64,000 nt of DNA. Source: CAVRXZ01 sp963773035 (GTDB lineage: Bacteria; Acidobacteriota; Vicinamibacteria; Vicinamibacterales; CAVVIG01). The stretch covers positions 62,001 to 126,000 of the forward strand of contig CAVYZX010000022.1 in the NCBI GenBank assembly GCA_963773035.1. Reading direction: 5' to 3'. The position numbers were made by a program, and so were the translations under genes. A model generated the notes under the pieces. That model saw nothing but the letters and a program-made list of their open reading frames with translations, was not told the DNA's origin and ran no database searches. This document shows, in pieces, positions 17,324-24,729 of the stretch (its first letter is position 1; each line of letters opens with the position of its first letter).

Positions 17324-18648
17324 CAGCGCACCTCGGTGACGCCTTCAAACATGTCCGCCGGCAAGTGGATACCCGACGCGCGAAGCCGCTCGCAGCACTT
17401 CGGCCGGACGCCAGTAGCCCGGAAGCGCCCGATCACCTTGCCGTCCTGTGTCACACCGACTTTTTCGAACAGGAAGATCTCCTGCATGGTGATGATGTCG
17501 CCTTCCATGCCGGTGATTTCACTGACGCTCGTCACCTTCCTCGTGCCGTCGCTCAAGCGCGTCTGCTGAACGACGACCTGGATGGCGGAAGAGATTTGCT
17601 GGCGCATCGCGCGCTCCGGCAAATTGGTTGCGCCCATCGCAATCATGGTCTCGATACGAGCCAGGGCGTCCCGCGGCGCGTTGGCGTGTACCGTCGTCAA
17701 CGAGCCGTCGTGGCCGGTGTTCATGGCCTGCAACATGTCCAGGGCTTCTTCGCCGCGGACCTCACCGACGATGATGCGATCGGGCCGCATACGCAGCGCG
17801 TTGATCACCAGCTGCCGCTGTCGAATGGCGCCCTTGCCCTCGATGTTCGGCGGCCTGGTCTCGAGCCTCGCGATGTGCTCCTGGTGGAGCTGCAACTCCG
17901 CCGCGTCCTCAATCGTGAGGATTCGCTCGCGCTCGGAGATGAAGCTCGACAAGACGTTGAGCAGCGTGGTCTTTCCCGCGCCGGTACCGCCGCTGACGAG
18001 GATGTTCAACCGCGCGCGCACGCAATGGGACAGGAAGTCCAGCATCGGCTGCGTGAGAGCGCGGAGGTTGACCAGGTGTTCTGCCCGCAGACGCTCTGCC
18101 GGAAATCGGCGAATCGACAGCAGCGGGCCATCCACGGCCAATGGCGGAATGATCGCGTTGACGCGCGATCCGTCGGCAAGCCTGGCGTCGACCATCGGCG
18201 AGCTGTCATCGACGCGGCGGCCGACGTTGCTCACGATGCGATCGATGACTCGCATGAGATGGCTGTCGTCGCGGAACGTCGCCGTCGCCCGCTCGAGGAT
18301 GCCGCTGCGCTCCACGTACACCGACTTGTGCGTGTTCACGAGGATGTCGTTCACGGTCGGGTCGCGAAGAAGCGGCTCGAGAGGGCCAAGGCCGAAGACC
18401 TCGTCCAGCACCTCGCCGAACAGCGCCTCGCGTTCGGACATGCTGAGAGGCGTCGACTCCTCCGCCAGTAATCCCGCGAGCAGCGTCCGGATCTCATTCT
18501 CTGCCCTGGTCCGATCCGCATGTGCCAGGGCTTCGAGATTCAGCCGTCCGAGCAATTTCTTGTGGACACTCGCTTTGAGCTCGGCATACCGCGGCTGCGA
18601 TTGCGGTTGCTGTCGTGATGGCAAGGCTCCGGCCGGCACACTACTCAT
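17323..18648 (-). CDS. cpaF: Tad pilus secretion ATPase CpaF (TadA)
   Basis: The 441-residue type II/IV secretion ATPase has an N-terminal helical region (residues 20-130), then the catalytic core. Walker A is NILVSGGTGAGKTTLLN, the Asp box DAAELQL, Walker B region RIIVGEVRGEEALDMLQAMNTGHDGSLTTVHAN with the His box, and a C-terminal MQEIFLFEK segment. It forms a hexameric motor powering Flp pilus extension and, in some species, retraction. There is one copy only and no separate retraction ATPase. Eleven bases separate it from cpaE. Confidence 0.95.
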   Translation of the reverse strand: MSSVPAGALPSRQQPQSQPRYAELKASVHKKLLGRLNLEALAHADRTRAENEIRTLLAGLLAEESTPLSMSEREALFGEVLDEVFGLGPLEPLLRDPTVNDILVNTHKSVYVERSGILERATATFRDDSHLMRVIDRIVSNVGRRVDDSSPMVDARLADGSRVNAIIPPLAVDGPLLSIRRFPAERLRAEHLVNLRALTQPMLDFLSHCVRARLNILVSGGTGAGKTTLLNVLSSFISERERILTIEDAAELQLHQEHIARLETRPPNIEGKGAIRQRQLVINALRMRPDRIIVGEVRGEEALDMLQAMNTGHDGSLTTVHANAPRDALARIETMIAMGATNLPERAMRQQISSAIQVVVQQTRLSDGTRKVTSVSEITGMEGDIITMQEIFLFEKVGVTQDGKVIGRFRATGVRPKCCERLRASGIHLPADMFEGVTEVR

Positions 18649-18659
18649 CTCATCTCACC

Positions 18660-19832
18660 TCACCAAAGGCTTGCCAGTTTTTCGAGACCGGTCCGCGGAC
18701 GTTTGTCCGCGTTGGGCGCCGCGGCCGCGTCGATCTCGAGAACGCCGCGAATGAAACTCTCGAACTGCGTGGCGATATCCGAGGCGCCACTCAGCGTCAG
18801 CGGCACGCCCGAGTTCAACGCCGTCGACACGACCTTGTAGTCGCTCGGAAACGTGTGATGGATCGGGTGGCCGACGGCACCCTCGATCTGCTTTCGTGGA
18901 ATCGGAAACGGCTCGGCCGCGCGGTTCAGCAGGAACCGGATCCGATCGCCGGCCGCGCCCAGTTGCCTCACGCGGTCGAGCAACCGCTGAGCGTTGCGCA
19001 CCGAGGGCACGTCTGGATTCGCGACGAGGTACATGGTGTCGGCGGCAAATAACGCGGCGACCGTGCACGAGTTGATCTGACTGCCGGCATCCACGACGAT
19101 GTATTCGTACTGGCGGGTGAGCAGACGGAACAACTCTTCGATGGCACCACCGTCTGCGGCGCCCGGGCGGTCGAATTGCTCGGACCCGGCCAGGATCTCC
19201 AGACCGGACTTGTGCTTCGTCACCAGTTCGCGCAGGAACTCGCGGTCCAGGCGGTGAAGGTTGTCGATCGCATCGAGGACGCTGAATCGGGGTCGAACGC
19301 CGAGAAACAGCCCGACCTCACCGAGGCCAGGCTTGAGGTCGACGATGACGGTTGCGCGCTTGCCGAGGCGGGCAAGCTCGACGCCGCAGTTGACGGCCAC
19401 GGTCGTCGTGCCAGCGCCACCCTTTGCGCCAAAAAATACCAGGGTGGTCGCAGCCGGGCGCGCTCCCTGAGTGGTTTCGCGCCGCGCCGCCGTCCGGCGG
19501 ATTGCACCGTGAAACGTCTCGTCCGGCGGCGGCCAGGCAAAGAACTCGTTCGCGCCAGCACGCATCGCCTGAAGAATCAGCTCGGGATCGGCGGCCTGGG
19601 CGACGGCGAAAATGCCCGCCTGCCCGTTCGAGGCATGCAGCCGCTCAATCGTGGCCATTCCGCCCGATTGGTCGGTTCGGATATCGACGATGATGAAGTC
19701 GGGCGACGTCCCCTCGCGCATCTGACGATCGCTCAGAACGCTGACCGGAATCGTGCCGGAGCGCAGGAGTTGACCAACCTGCTTCCTGAACGGTTCGTCT
19801 TCAGAGACGATGAGGCCAACGAGTTGCGCCAT
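18660..19832 (-). CDS. cpaE: CpaE/TadZ-type pilus localisation ATPase
   Basis: The 390-residue protein combines a receiver-like N-terminal domain (residues 1-125, LIVSEDEPFRKQVGQLLRSG... DFIIVDIRTDQ) with a ParA/MinD-type ATPase. The ATPase has the deviant Walker A AKGGAGTTTVAVNCGVELA (near residue 137) and a Walker A-prime region ATVIVDLKPGLGEVGLFLG. In this family the protein marks the cell pole or site where the Tad machine assembles. It sits between the TadG-like gene and cpaF. It is not a plasmid or chromosome ParA: there is no ParB gene nearby and the two-domain layout is that of CpaE. Confidence 0.92.
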   Translation of the reverse strand: MAQLVGLIVSEDEPFRKQVGQLLRSGTIPVSVLSDRQMREGTSPDFIIVDIRTDQSGGMATIERLHASNGQAGIFAVAQAADPELILQAMRAGANEFFAWPPPDETFHGAIRRTAARRETTQGARPAATTLVFFGAKGGAGTTTVAVNCGVELARLGKRATVIVDLKPGLGEVGLFLGVRPRFSVLDAIDNLHRLDREFLRELVTKHKSGLEILAGSEQFDRPGAADGGAIEELFRLLTRQYEYIVVDAGSQINSCTVAALFAADTMYLVANPDVPSVRNAQRLLDRVRQLGAAGDRIRFLLNRAAEPFPIPRKQIEGAVGHPIHHTFPSDYKVVSTALNSGVPLTLSGASDIATQFESFIRGVLEIDAAAAPNADKRPRTGLEKLASLW

Positions 19833-19834
19833 GA

Positions 19835-20386
19835 CTATTGAACCAGCCGAATCACGTTGGGAAAGGCAGCCAGCGGCGCGGGCCCGCCGTTTTCATTCGT
19901 AACATCGTCGTCCACACCGTCTACAGGGGACAGCGGCAGCACTTCGGCCGTCGCGGTCGCCCTGACATCGATGGGATCGAGACCGAACACCGTACTCATG
20001 GCCGTGCGAACGGGGTTGTGCCGTTCGCTGGTTCGATAGACGGAGACCTTCACTTGTCGGGACTGACCGCCCACGTCGGTGGCCACGATCACGTCGGATG
20101 ATTGAATCGAGACCTGAATCCCCATCACCGAATTTGCTTTCGCACCTTCCAGGGCCCGCTGCACGGCAACGGGCGCCTGGTTCGAATCGCTGCTCAATGC
20201 GAGCGCGGCGGCTCCGGCCAGCGCCCCAGCCTGTGCGGAGCGCTGTGCCTGGTTTCGCGCCGCCGTGTAAACGCCGACATCAATCGCCAGAGTCGTGGCC
20301 GTGAACACGGTCATGAAGCTGACACCGACGAAGGCATACGACAGGCCGCGTTCGTCGAATCGCAGATGCCGGAACCGGGCGCCCAT
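19835..20386 (-). CDS. TadG-like pilus assembly protein (Tad domain)
   Basis: The 183-residue protein starts with a short basic stretch (RFRHLRFDERG), then a hydrophobic helix (SYAFVGVSFMTVFTATTLAIDVG) and the helix VYTAARNQAQRSAQAGALAGAAAL typical of TadE/TadG N-termini. The remainder is a compact beta-rich domain that carries SNQAPVAVQRALEGAKANSV and KVSVYRTSERHNP. It lacks the large von Willebrand domain of full-length TadG. It is the only pseudopilin-like gene in the locus, so it may serve as both the TadE- and TadG-type component. Two bases separate it from cpaE. Confidence 0.85.
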   Translation of the reverse strand: MGARFRHLRFDERGLSYAFVGVSFMTVFTATTLAIDVGVYTAARNQAQRSAQAGALAGAAALALSSDSNQAPVAVQRALEGAKANSVMGIQVSIQSSDVIVATDVGGQSRQVKVSVYRTSERHNPVRTAMSTVFGLDPIDVRATATAEVLPLSPVDGVDDDVTNENGGPAPLAAFPNVIRLVQ

Positions 20387-20393
20387 CGGGTCC

Positions 20394-22157
20394 CTACTGT
20401 TGCTGCTGACGCTTCGCCACTTCCGCCTGATACGCAGCCTCGGCTGCCTTCAACTTGGCGGCCGCCGCGTCGATCTCCTTCTGTCGCTCACGATCGATTT
20501 CGGCCTGCCGCTTGGCCACTTCAGCGGCCTTCTTATCGGCCTCAGCGTCGCGCTTGGCTTGCTCGCGCGCCAACTTCTCCTGGCGCTCCCGATCCTTGGC
20601 GTCTTGTTTCTCCTGTTCCGCCTGCGCCCGGAGCTCCTGCTCGGCCGCCTTCTTCTCAGCCTTCGTCAGCGGGCGCCCCGCGTCGGGCGGCTCGCTCGCC
20701 GGACTGACTGCGCCTGGAGCGTCGATCGCGGGTGCCTGCGCGACTCCTGCGGCGTTCGCGGGCGCGGCCTGCGGCGCGACGTTCGTAGCGCCCGAGCCGG
20801 ACGGCCGGAATGCCGGTGGCGGCGCCGGGAAGCTCTTCTTGGCCGACGGCGGCGGCATGAACGGCTCGATCTGACGCGGCAGTTCATTGGTCACACCGGG
20901 TGAGTTGGGCGCCAGAATCTCCGGGGTGATCATGACGACGAGCTCGGTCTGATCCTTTTGCGCCGCCTTGCTCTTGAACAGGAGGCCAAGGATCGGAATG
21001 TCGCCGATTCCGGCCACCTTCTGCATGGACTGCATCGCCTGGTTGCTCAGCAATCCGGCAATGGCAAACGTCTGTCGGTCCTGAAGCTCGATCTCGGTGT
21101 CCGCTCTCCGAGTGCTGAGGGCAGGAATCCTGAATCCCTGCAGCACGACGGAGTTGTTGAAGTCGAGCGTGCTGACCTCAGGCCGCACCTTGAGATGGAC
21201 GCGGTCGCCGTTCACCGTCGGCGTGAAGTTCAACCGGATACCGAATTCCTTCCAAGACACCGAAATGGCGACGTTGCCACCTGTGCCCTGGGCGATCGGA
21301 ACCGGGATCTCGCCACCAGCAAGGAAGCTGGCTTCTTTGCCGCTCTCCGCAACCAGGTTCGGCTCGGCCAGGCTCTGGAAGAGCCCACGCGACTGCAACG
21401 CCTTGATCAGCGTGCCGATGTTTTCTTTCCAGTTGTAGATGAAGACGTTCAGGAAGTCGCTGAACACCATCTTGCCTTCGGCGTCGGGACGCGTCGACGG
21501 AGGAGGACCAAGCCGGTCGGTGTAGGTAACAGATGGGAACTGCTCCGTGGTGGTGCGCACGAGGTAGTCTTTGTAGCCGTTGTTGCTGGTGAACAGCGTC
21601 GCGCCCAATTCGGTGAGCGCGCTTCGGCTGACCTCGGCGAACCGAACGTGCAACAGCACCTGGTTCGTGCCGCGCGTCTGGACCTGCAGAAGGTTCACGA
21701 CGTCATCCTTCTTGTCCACGTAGCCCGCGGCGACCTCAACGGCCTTGTCGGCCACGTACTTGCTCGAAGCCGTGCCCGACACGATCACCGACTTGCCATT
21801 CCCCTGGACCGAAATGCGCTCGCCAGGGAACAGCTCGAGGACCTGGCTCGACAGCCGCGACAGGTCTCGCTGCACGACCACGTCGTACCGCTTGATCGCG
21901 CCGGCGCGGTCCCAGATGAACATGGAGATCGTCCCTGGGGTCTTGCCGTGCAGCAGGAGCTGGGCCGGCGAGGTGACGAGGGCGTCAGCGACGTCCGGGC
22001 TGGTCAGCGACACCCGGCTAATCGGCGAGCCGACATCGATCACCGTCGAGCGGCCGACCGTGAGATTCACACTGTCCGGCTCTTCTGCGTACAGAACCGT
22101 CGCGCCCGCGATGGCGACGAACAGGATAAGGATGCCAATCCGCAATCTATTCGCCAT
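20394..22157 (-). CDS. cpaC: Tad pilus outer-membrane secretin CpaC (RcpA) with long charged C-terminal extension
   Basis: The 587-residue protein has a signal peptide (MANRLRIGILILFVAIAGATVLYA). A pilus-specific N domain follows (VNLTVGRSTVIDVGSPISRVSLTSPDVADALVTSP), then a BON-like segment and a secretin C domain ending GLLSNQAMQSMQKVAGIGDIPILGLLFKSKAAQKDQTELVVMITPEI near residue 415. It forms the outer-membrane gate for the Flp pilus. The last 167 residues are unusual: a Pro/Ala-rich linker followed by some 90 residues of Lys/Glu/Ala/Gln coiled coil like the TolA helix. The ribosome site GGGAG precedes ATG 22157. Confidence 0.93.
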   Translation of the reverse strand: MANRLRIGILILFVAIAGATVLYAEEPDSVNLTVGRSTVIDVGSPISRVSLTSPDVADALVTSPAQLLLHGKTPGTISMFIWDRAGAIKRYDVVVQRDLSRLSSQVLELFPGERISVQGNGKSVIVSGTASSKYVADKAVEVAAGYVDKKDDVVNLLQVQTRGTNQVLLHVRFAEVSRSALTELGATLFTSNNGYKDYLVRTTTEQFPSVTYTDRLGPPPSTRPDAEGKMVFSDFLNVFIYNWKENIGTLIKALQSRGLFQSLAEPNLVAESGKEASFLAGGEIPVPIAQGTGGNVAISVSWKEFGIRLNFTPTVNGDRVHLKVRPEVSTLDFNNSVVLQGFRIPALSTRRADTEIELQDRQTFAIAGLLSNQAMQSMQKVAGIGDIPILGLLFKSKAAQKDQTELVVMITPEILAPNSPGVTNELPRQIEPFMPPPSAKKSFPAPPPAFRPSGSGATNVAPQAAPANAAGVAQAPAIDAPGAVSPASEPPDAGRPLTKAEKKAAEQELRAQAEQEKQDAKDRERQEKLAREQAKRDAEADKKAAEVAKRQAEIDRERQKEIDAAAAKLKAAEAAYQAEVAKRQQQQ

Positions 22158-22159
22158 AG

Positions 22160-23011
22160 TTACTGCTCCCTCACGATCTCACGTGCGCGTTTGTCGCCAC
22201 GGATGATTTCCACGGTCGGGTCCGAAGCCACCGGGACCACCTGCGGCGCTGCGGGTGCAGATTTCGCACGCGCAACCAATGCGGGGCGCTGTGGCACGAC
22301 CGATCCCAGCAACCCGGCCGGTCGGACGCCTTTCGTGTTCGGCTGGGTGCGGTCCAACGGGTTTCGCAACGCCAGTTGAATCTTGCCTTCCGTTGCCGCG
22401 AGCGTCAGCCGCTCGGACTGCTCGGGGTCAACGAGCATCGTCACGACACTGACCGTGATCGGCTTGTTCTTGTCGCCATCCCGCTCCAACCTCGTTCCGG
22501 CGGCGAGCACTTGAACGTCGTTGAGAATGACCTTCGTCGTGACGTCGCCCTGCTGGTTGGTGGGGTTGACGGTGGCGACGACGTCAACGCGAGTTCCGGG
22601 CAAGACGTACCCGGCCACGCCGATGACCTCGTTCACCCGCACCGACACCGCTCGAAGACCGGTCGGAATAATCGGCGGCAGGCCGGCGCCCGCTTCTTTC
22701 GAGGCGAGTTTGGCCGGCAGAACCACTTCGTTCTGGACGATCGGCAGAATCACCCCACGCCCCACGAGCTCGTCGGGCTTGGTGAAGACCCCTACCGGCG
22801 CTGACCCCTGCGGCCAGTCGACGACCTTCAAATCCCCCGGCTTCAGCTCGGCACCGATGTCGAGATCGGCCGCAGCCACGACCACCGGCTGGGTTTGAAC
22901 TGCAGCCGCTGGGGCTGGCTGTCGTTGCACGTAGTTATACGTGCCGAATGCCAGGGCGCCCCCGGCCGTGATGGCAAGCACGAAAACGATAAATGCGCGG
23001 GCACGTGCCAT
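22160..23011 (-). CDS. cpaB: Flp pilus assembly protein CpaB (RcpC)
   Basis: The 283-residue protein has an N-terminal TM anchor (RARAFIVFVLAITAGGALAFGTYNYV). An SAF domain follows (VVVAAADLDIGAELKPGDLKVVDWP, LVGRGVILPIVQNEVVLPAKL), and then the RcpC domain (GLRAVSVRVNEVIGVAGYVLPGTRVDVVATV). This is the conserved CpaB architecture; the protein acts in the periplasm with the secretin. The C-terminal 50 residues are Pro/Ala-rich. It ends 2 bases before the cpaC start. Confidence 0.93.
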   Translation of the reverse strand: MARARAFIVFVLAITAGGALAFGTYNYVQRQPAPAAAVQTQPVVVAAADLDIGAELKPGDLKVVDWPQGSAPVGVFTKPDELVGRGVILPIVQNEVVLPAKLASKEAGAGLPPIIPTGLRAVSVRVNEVIGVAGYVLPGTRVDVVATVNPTNQQGDVTTKVILNDVQVLAAGTRLERDGDKNKPITVSVVTMLVDPEQSERLTLAATEGKIQLALRNPLDRTQPNTKGVRPAGLLGSVVPQRPALVARAKSAPAAPQVVPVASDPTVEIIRGDKRAREIVREQ

Positions 23012-23075
23012 AAGCTCACCTTGCTCCCTGGAAGTGGGATTGGTTTCCCATCACCGCCGACATTGGTTCCCCCTT

Positions 23076-23582
23076 TTAAACGCCGAGCGCCGCGAGCGCA
23101 GTGCCGACCGCAATCGCGGGCGCATATGCAAATCTGTTGTTTGCGTGGCGACCCTCTATTTCGGCGACGTTGGCCGCGCGGGTCGCAATCAGGCTGGCTG
23201 CCGTCGCCAGCGTGTGTTTCAACCGGTGCCGCTGAGCCGCGACAACCAGGGCGATGACACCGCCGGCCAACGTCGCGTACAGGAACGCGGGCAGCACTCG
23301 TCCGGCGCCCATGACCGCACCTGCCGCAGCAAAAAGTTTCACATCGCCCGCGCCGGTGGCGCCAATGACGTGACCCGGCAACATGAGCGCCAGGCCGAGC
23401 GCCAGACCTGCGAGCGAAGACCACACCGAGACACCTGTCATACCGGAGGCCGCGAGCGTCACACCGGCGAGCGCCAGGCTGCCGGTCAGCGCGTTGGGCA
23501 CTCGCCTCGTGCGTAGATCCACGAGGGCGCCCCAACCGGCGCCGGCGACGACTGTCGCAACGACAATTGCATTAGAGTGCAC
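23076..23582 (-). CDS. cpaA: Prepilin peptidase CpaA/TadV (type A24)
   Basis: The 168-residue polytopic aspartic protease has both catalytic motifs of the A24 family: Asp in WGALVDLRTRRVPNALT (near residue 22) and GATGAGDVKLFAAAGAVMG (near residue 78, GxGDxK). It lacks the N-methylation domain of PilD, as expected for TadV. It should cleave the two Flp prepilins encoded just upstream and probably the TadG-like protein. The start is a GTG at 23582 that lies inside the pilin 1 coding end (11-base overlap), so translation is coupled. Confidence 0.92.
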   Translation of the reverse strand: MHSNAIVVATVVAGAGWGALVDLRTRRVPNALTGSLALAGVTLAASGMTGVSVWSSLAGLALGLALMLPGHVIGATGAGDVKLFAAAGAVMGAGRVLPAFLYATLAGGVIALVVAAQRHRLKHTLATAASLIATRAANVAEIEGRHANNRFAYAPAIAVGTALAALGV

Positions 23583-23757
23583 TGGTCAAACCGCTCGATA
23601 CTGCTTGCCACAACACGTTATTCACAGCACTTCCCACACTTGTGACCCCTACCAACGCAACGATCGCAATCAGTCCCGCGAGCAACGCGTACTCGATCAG
23701 GTCCTGGGCGTCATCGCCACGGACGAGGCCTGTGGCCAGACGAACCACGGCAGTCAT
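23572..23757 (-). CDS. flp: Flp/Fap-type pilin 1
   Basis: The 61-residue class IVb prepilin has a leader MTAVVRLATGLVRGDDA, then QDLIEYALLAGLIAIVALVGV, the Flp signature with Glu at +5 and adjacent Tyr, followed by a short GSAVNNVLWQAVSSGL tail. The residue just before the predicted cleavage point is Ala, not the usual Gly, which differs from the neighbouring pilin. The ribosome site GGAGGGG stands directly before the ATG. The gene overlaps cpaA. Confidence 0.92.
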   Translation of the reverse strand: MTAVVRLATGLVRGDDAQDLIEYALLAGLIAIVALVGVTSVGSAVNNVLWQAVSSGLTSAL

Positions 23758-23788
23758 GACCCCTCCATTCCCTAGTGCGCAGCGGAGC

Positions 23789-23828
23789 GGACCGGGCCGA
23801 CCGTCGAGCTGACGGACCAGCCCGGTCC
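23789..23828 (-). promoter_or_regulatory. Intercistronic hairpin between the two pilin genes
   Basis: Outer arms ggaccgggc (23789-23797) and gcccggtcc (23820-23828) pair perfectly, with an inner stem ccgtc/gacgg (23801-23805 with 23811-23815). It lies 8 bases after the stop of pilin 2 and has no U-tract. It could be a partial terminator or a 3' mRNA stabiliser that raises pilin 2 above the downstream machine genes. Confidence 0.5.
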
Positions 23829-23835
23829 CTGAAAG

Positions 23836-24015
23836 TTAGAGCGCCGTCTTGAGCGAGCCAGAGATGCTGGTGAAGATGTTGTTCACCGCTGATCCAGCAG
23901 TCGTGACAGCCGCAACCGCGACGAGCGAGATCAGGGCGACGAGCAACGCGTACTCGATCAGGTCCTGGCCTTCCTCATCGCGCACGAACGAACGCAGACG
24001 ATTAATGAAATTCAT
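23836..24015 (-). CDS. flp: Flp-type pilin 2 (59 residues)
   Basis: The product begins MNFINRLRSFVRDEEG, then QDLIEYALLVALISLVAVAAV and ends NNIFTSISGSLKTAL. The leader ends in Gly before the mature Gln, and the Glu-Tyr pair sits five and six residues after cleavage, the standard Flp pattern for TadV processing. A GGAGGG ribosome site is 5 bases before ATG 24015. At 59 residues it falls below common length cutoffs. As first gene of the operon, followed by a strong hairpin, it is the best candidate for the major pilin; pilin 1 shares the QDLIEYALL core. Confidence 0.93.
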   Translation of the reverse strand: MNFINRLRSFVRDEEGQDLIEYALLVALISLVAVAAVTTAGSAVNNIFTSISGSLKTAL

Positions 24016-24448
24016 GTGAGCCCTCCGGCGCGTTTCCCACGCGCTCTCTGTTAAGTGTTCGACCTACCGTCACGCGTTCACTGCGCGACGACACTGTGAA
24101 GGGCAATGGCTGTACCAGTGGCGCTGCCCGAGATCGCGTGGGAGTGCAACCGCTAGATGCTGCACGTGTTTAGCGACATCGGCTCCTCGCACATGGAGCG
24201 ATCAAGCCTCGGTTCGGCGGTCGGCCGACTGTGTCTACATTCGTAACCGTATGAGCGAATTTCGTGCGGCTGAGCCAGTTACAAAATCGCATGCGTCTCG
24301 TCGTCGAGAACGCTCCGGCGAGATCGAACGCGCGCCAACCCATTGGCAAATCGAGGGTTTGCATGGTCCCTCAAGTTCGGATCGGATATCGGAACGACAA
24401 TTGCGATTACTGAGCTAGACCCGTATTTCGGGGAAGGGAGGCTTGCGC
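24016..24448. promoter_or_regulatory. Divergent control region of the Tad operon
   Basis: The 433 bp between pilin 2 and the divergent two-TM gene hold no convincing ORF and are AT-richer than the flanks around 24230-24300 and 24360-24420. Promoters for both directions must lie here; one candidate is listed separately. Confidence 0.6.
24102..24117 (-). promoter_or_regulatory. Candidate sigma-54 promoter for the Tad/Flp operon
   Basis: Read on the minus strand, TGGTACAGCCATTGCC has GG and GC dinucleotides ten bases apart and matches the -24/-12 consensus at most positions (TGGCAC-N5-TTGCA). It lies about 90 bases upstream of the pilin 2 start. No sigma-54 activator gene is in the window, so this rests on sequence alone. 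Confidence 0.3.
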
Positions 24449-24727
24449 GTGCGACGCGTTTTTGGCGACGCACTGCTGTCCGCGGGAGCGTTGATACTGT
24501 TGCTCTTCGCATTGATCGCCGTCGACGACCGCGTGCGAGACGAGATTATTGTGCGAGTCCGCAACCCACGGCCGGCGGCAGTTGGTATTGAACGAGCAGG
24601 TGCGCGCGCCCGCGACCTGGTCACGGTAGTGGGCGACGCTGCCCGCGAACAAGCGGTCGAGCACGCGCCTTTGCTGCTCTTTGCATTCGCGGGGACGGTG
24701 CTCGTCCTGTTCATGATCCGAACGTAG
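24449..24727 (+). CDS. Small two-TM protein, divergent from the Tad operon
   Basis: The 92-residue protein has hydrophobic helices near residues 8-25 (ALLSAGALILLLFALIAV) and 73-90 (PLLLFAFAGTVLVLFMI), with a charged amphipathic segment between them (DRVRDEIIVRVRNPRPAAVGIERAGARARDLV). No family is recognised. GTG 24449 is preferred over TTG 24443 because the GGGAAGGGAGG ribosome site is 7 bases before it. It ends 2 bases before the receiver-like gene, so the two form an operon. The role could be a membrane anchor or partner for the pilus machine or for that protein. Confidence 0.75.
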   Translation: MRRVFGDALLSAGALILLLFALIAVDDRVRDEIIVRVRNPRPAAVGIERAGARARDLVTVVGDAAREQAVEHAPLLLFAFAGTVLVLFMIRT

Positions 24728-24729
24728 GC

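Noticed and set aside
18660..19832. ParA-type partition gene
   Set aside because: The receiver-like N-terminus and its position between TadG-like and cpaF genes identify CpaE; there is no ParB or parS-like repeat.
14045..24015. Type II secretion or type IVa pilus operon
   Set aside because: Flp pilins, CpaB, CpaC, CpaE and small TadV peptidase are specific for Tad; GspD-L or PilMNOP proteins are absent.
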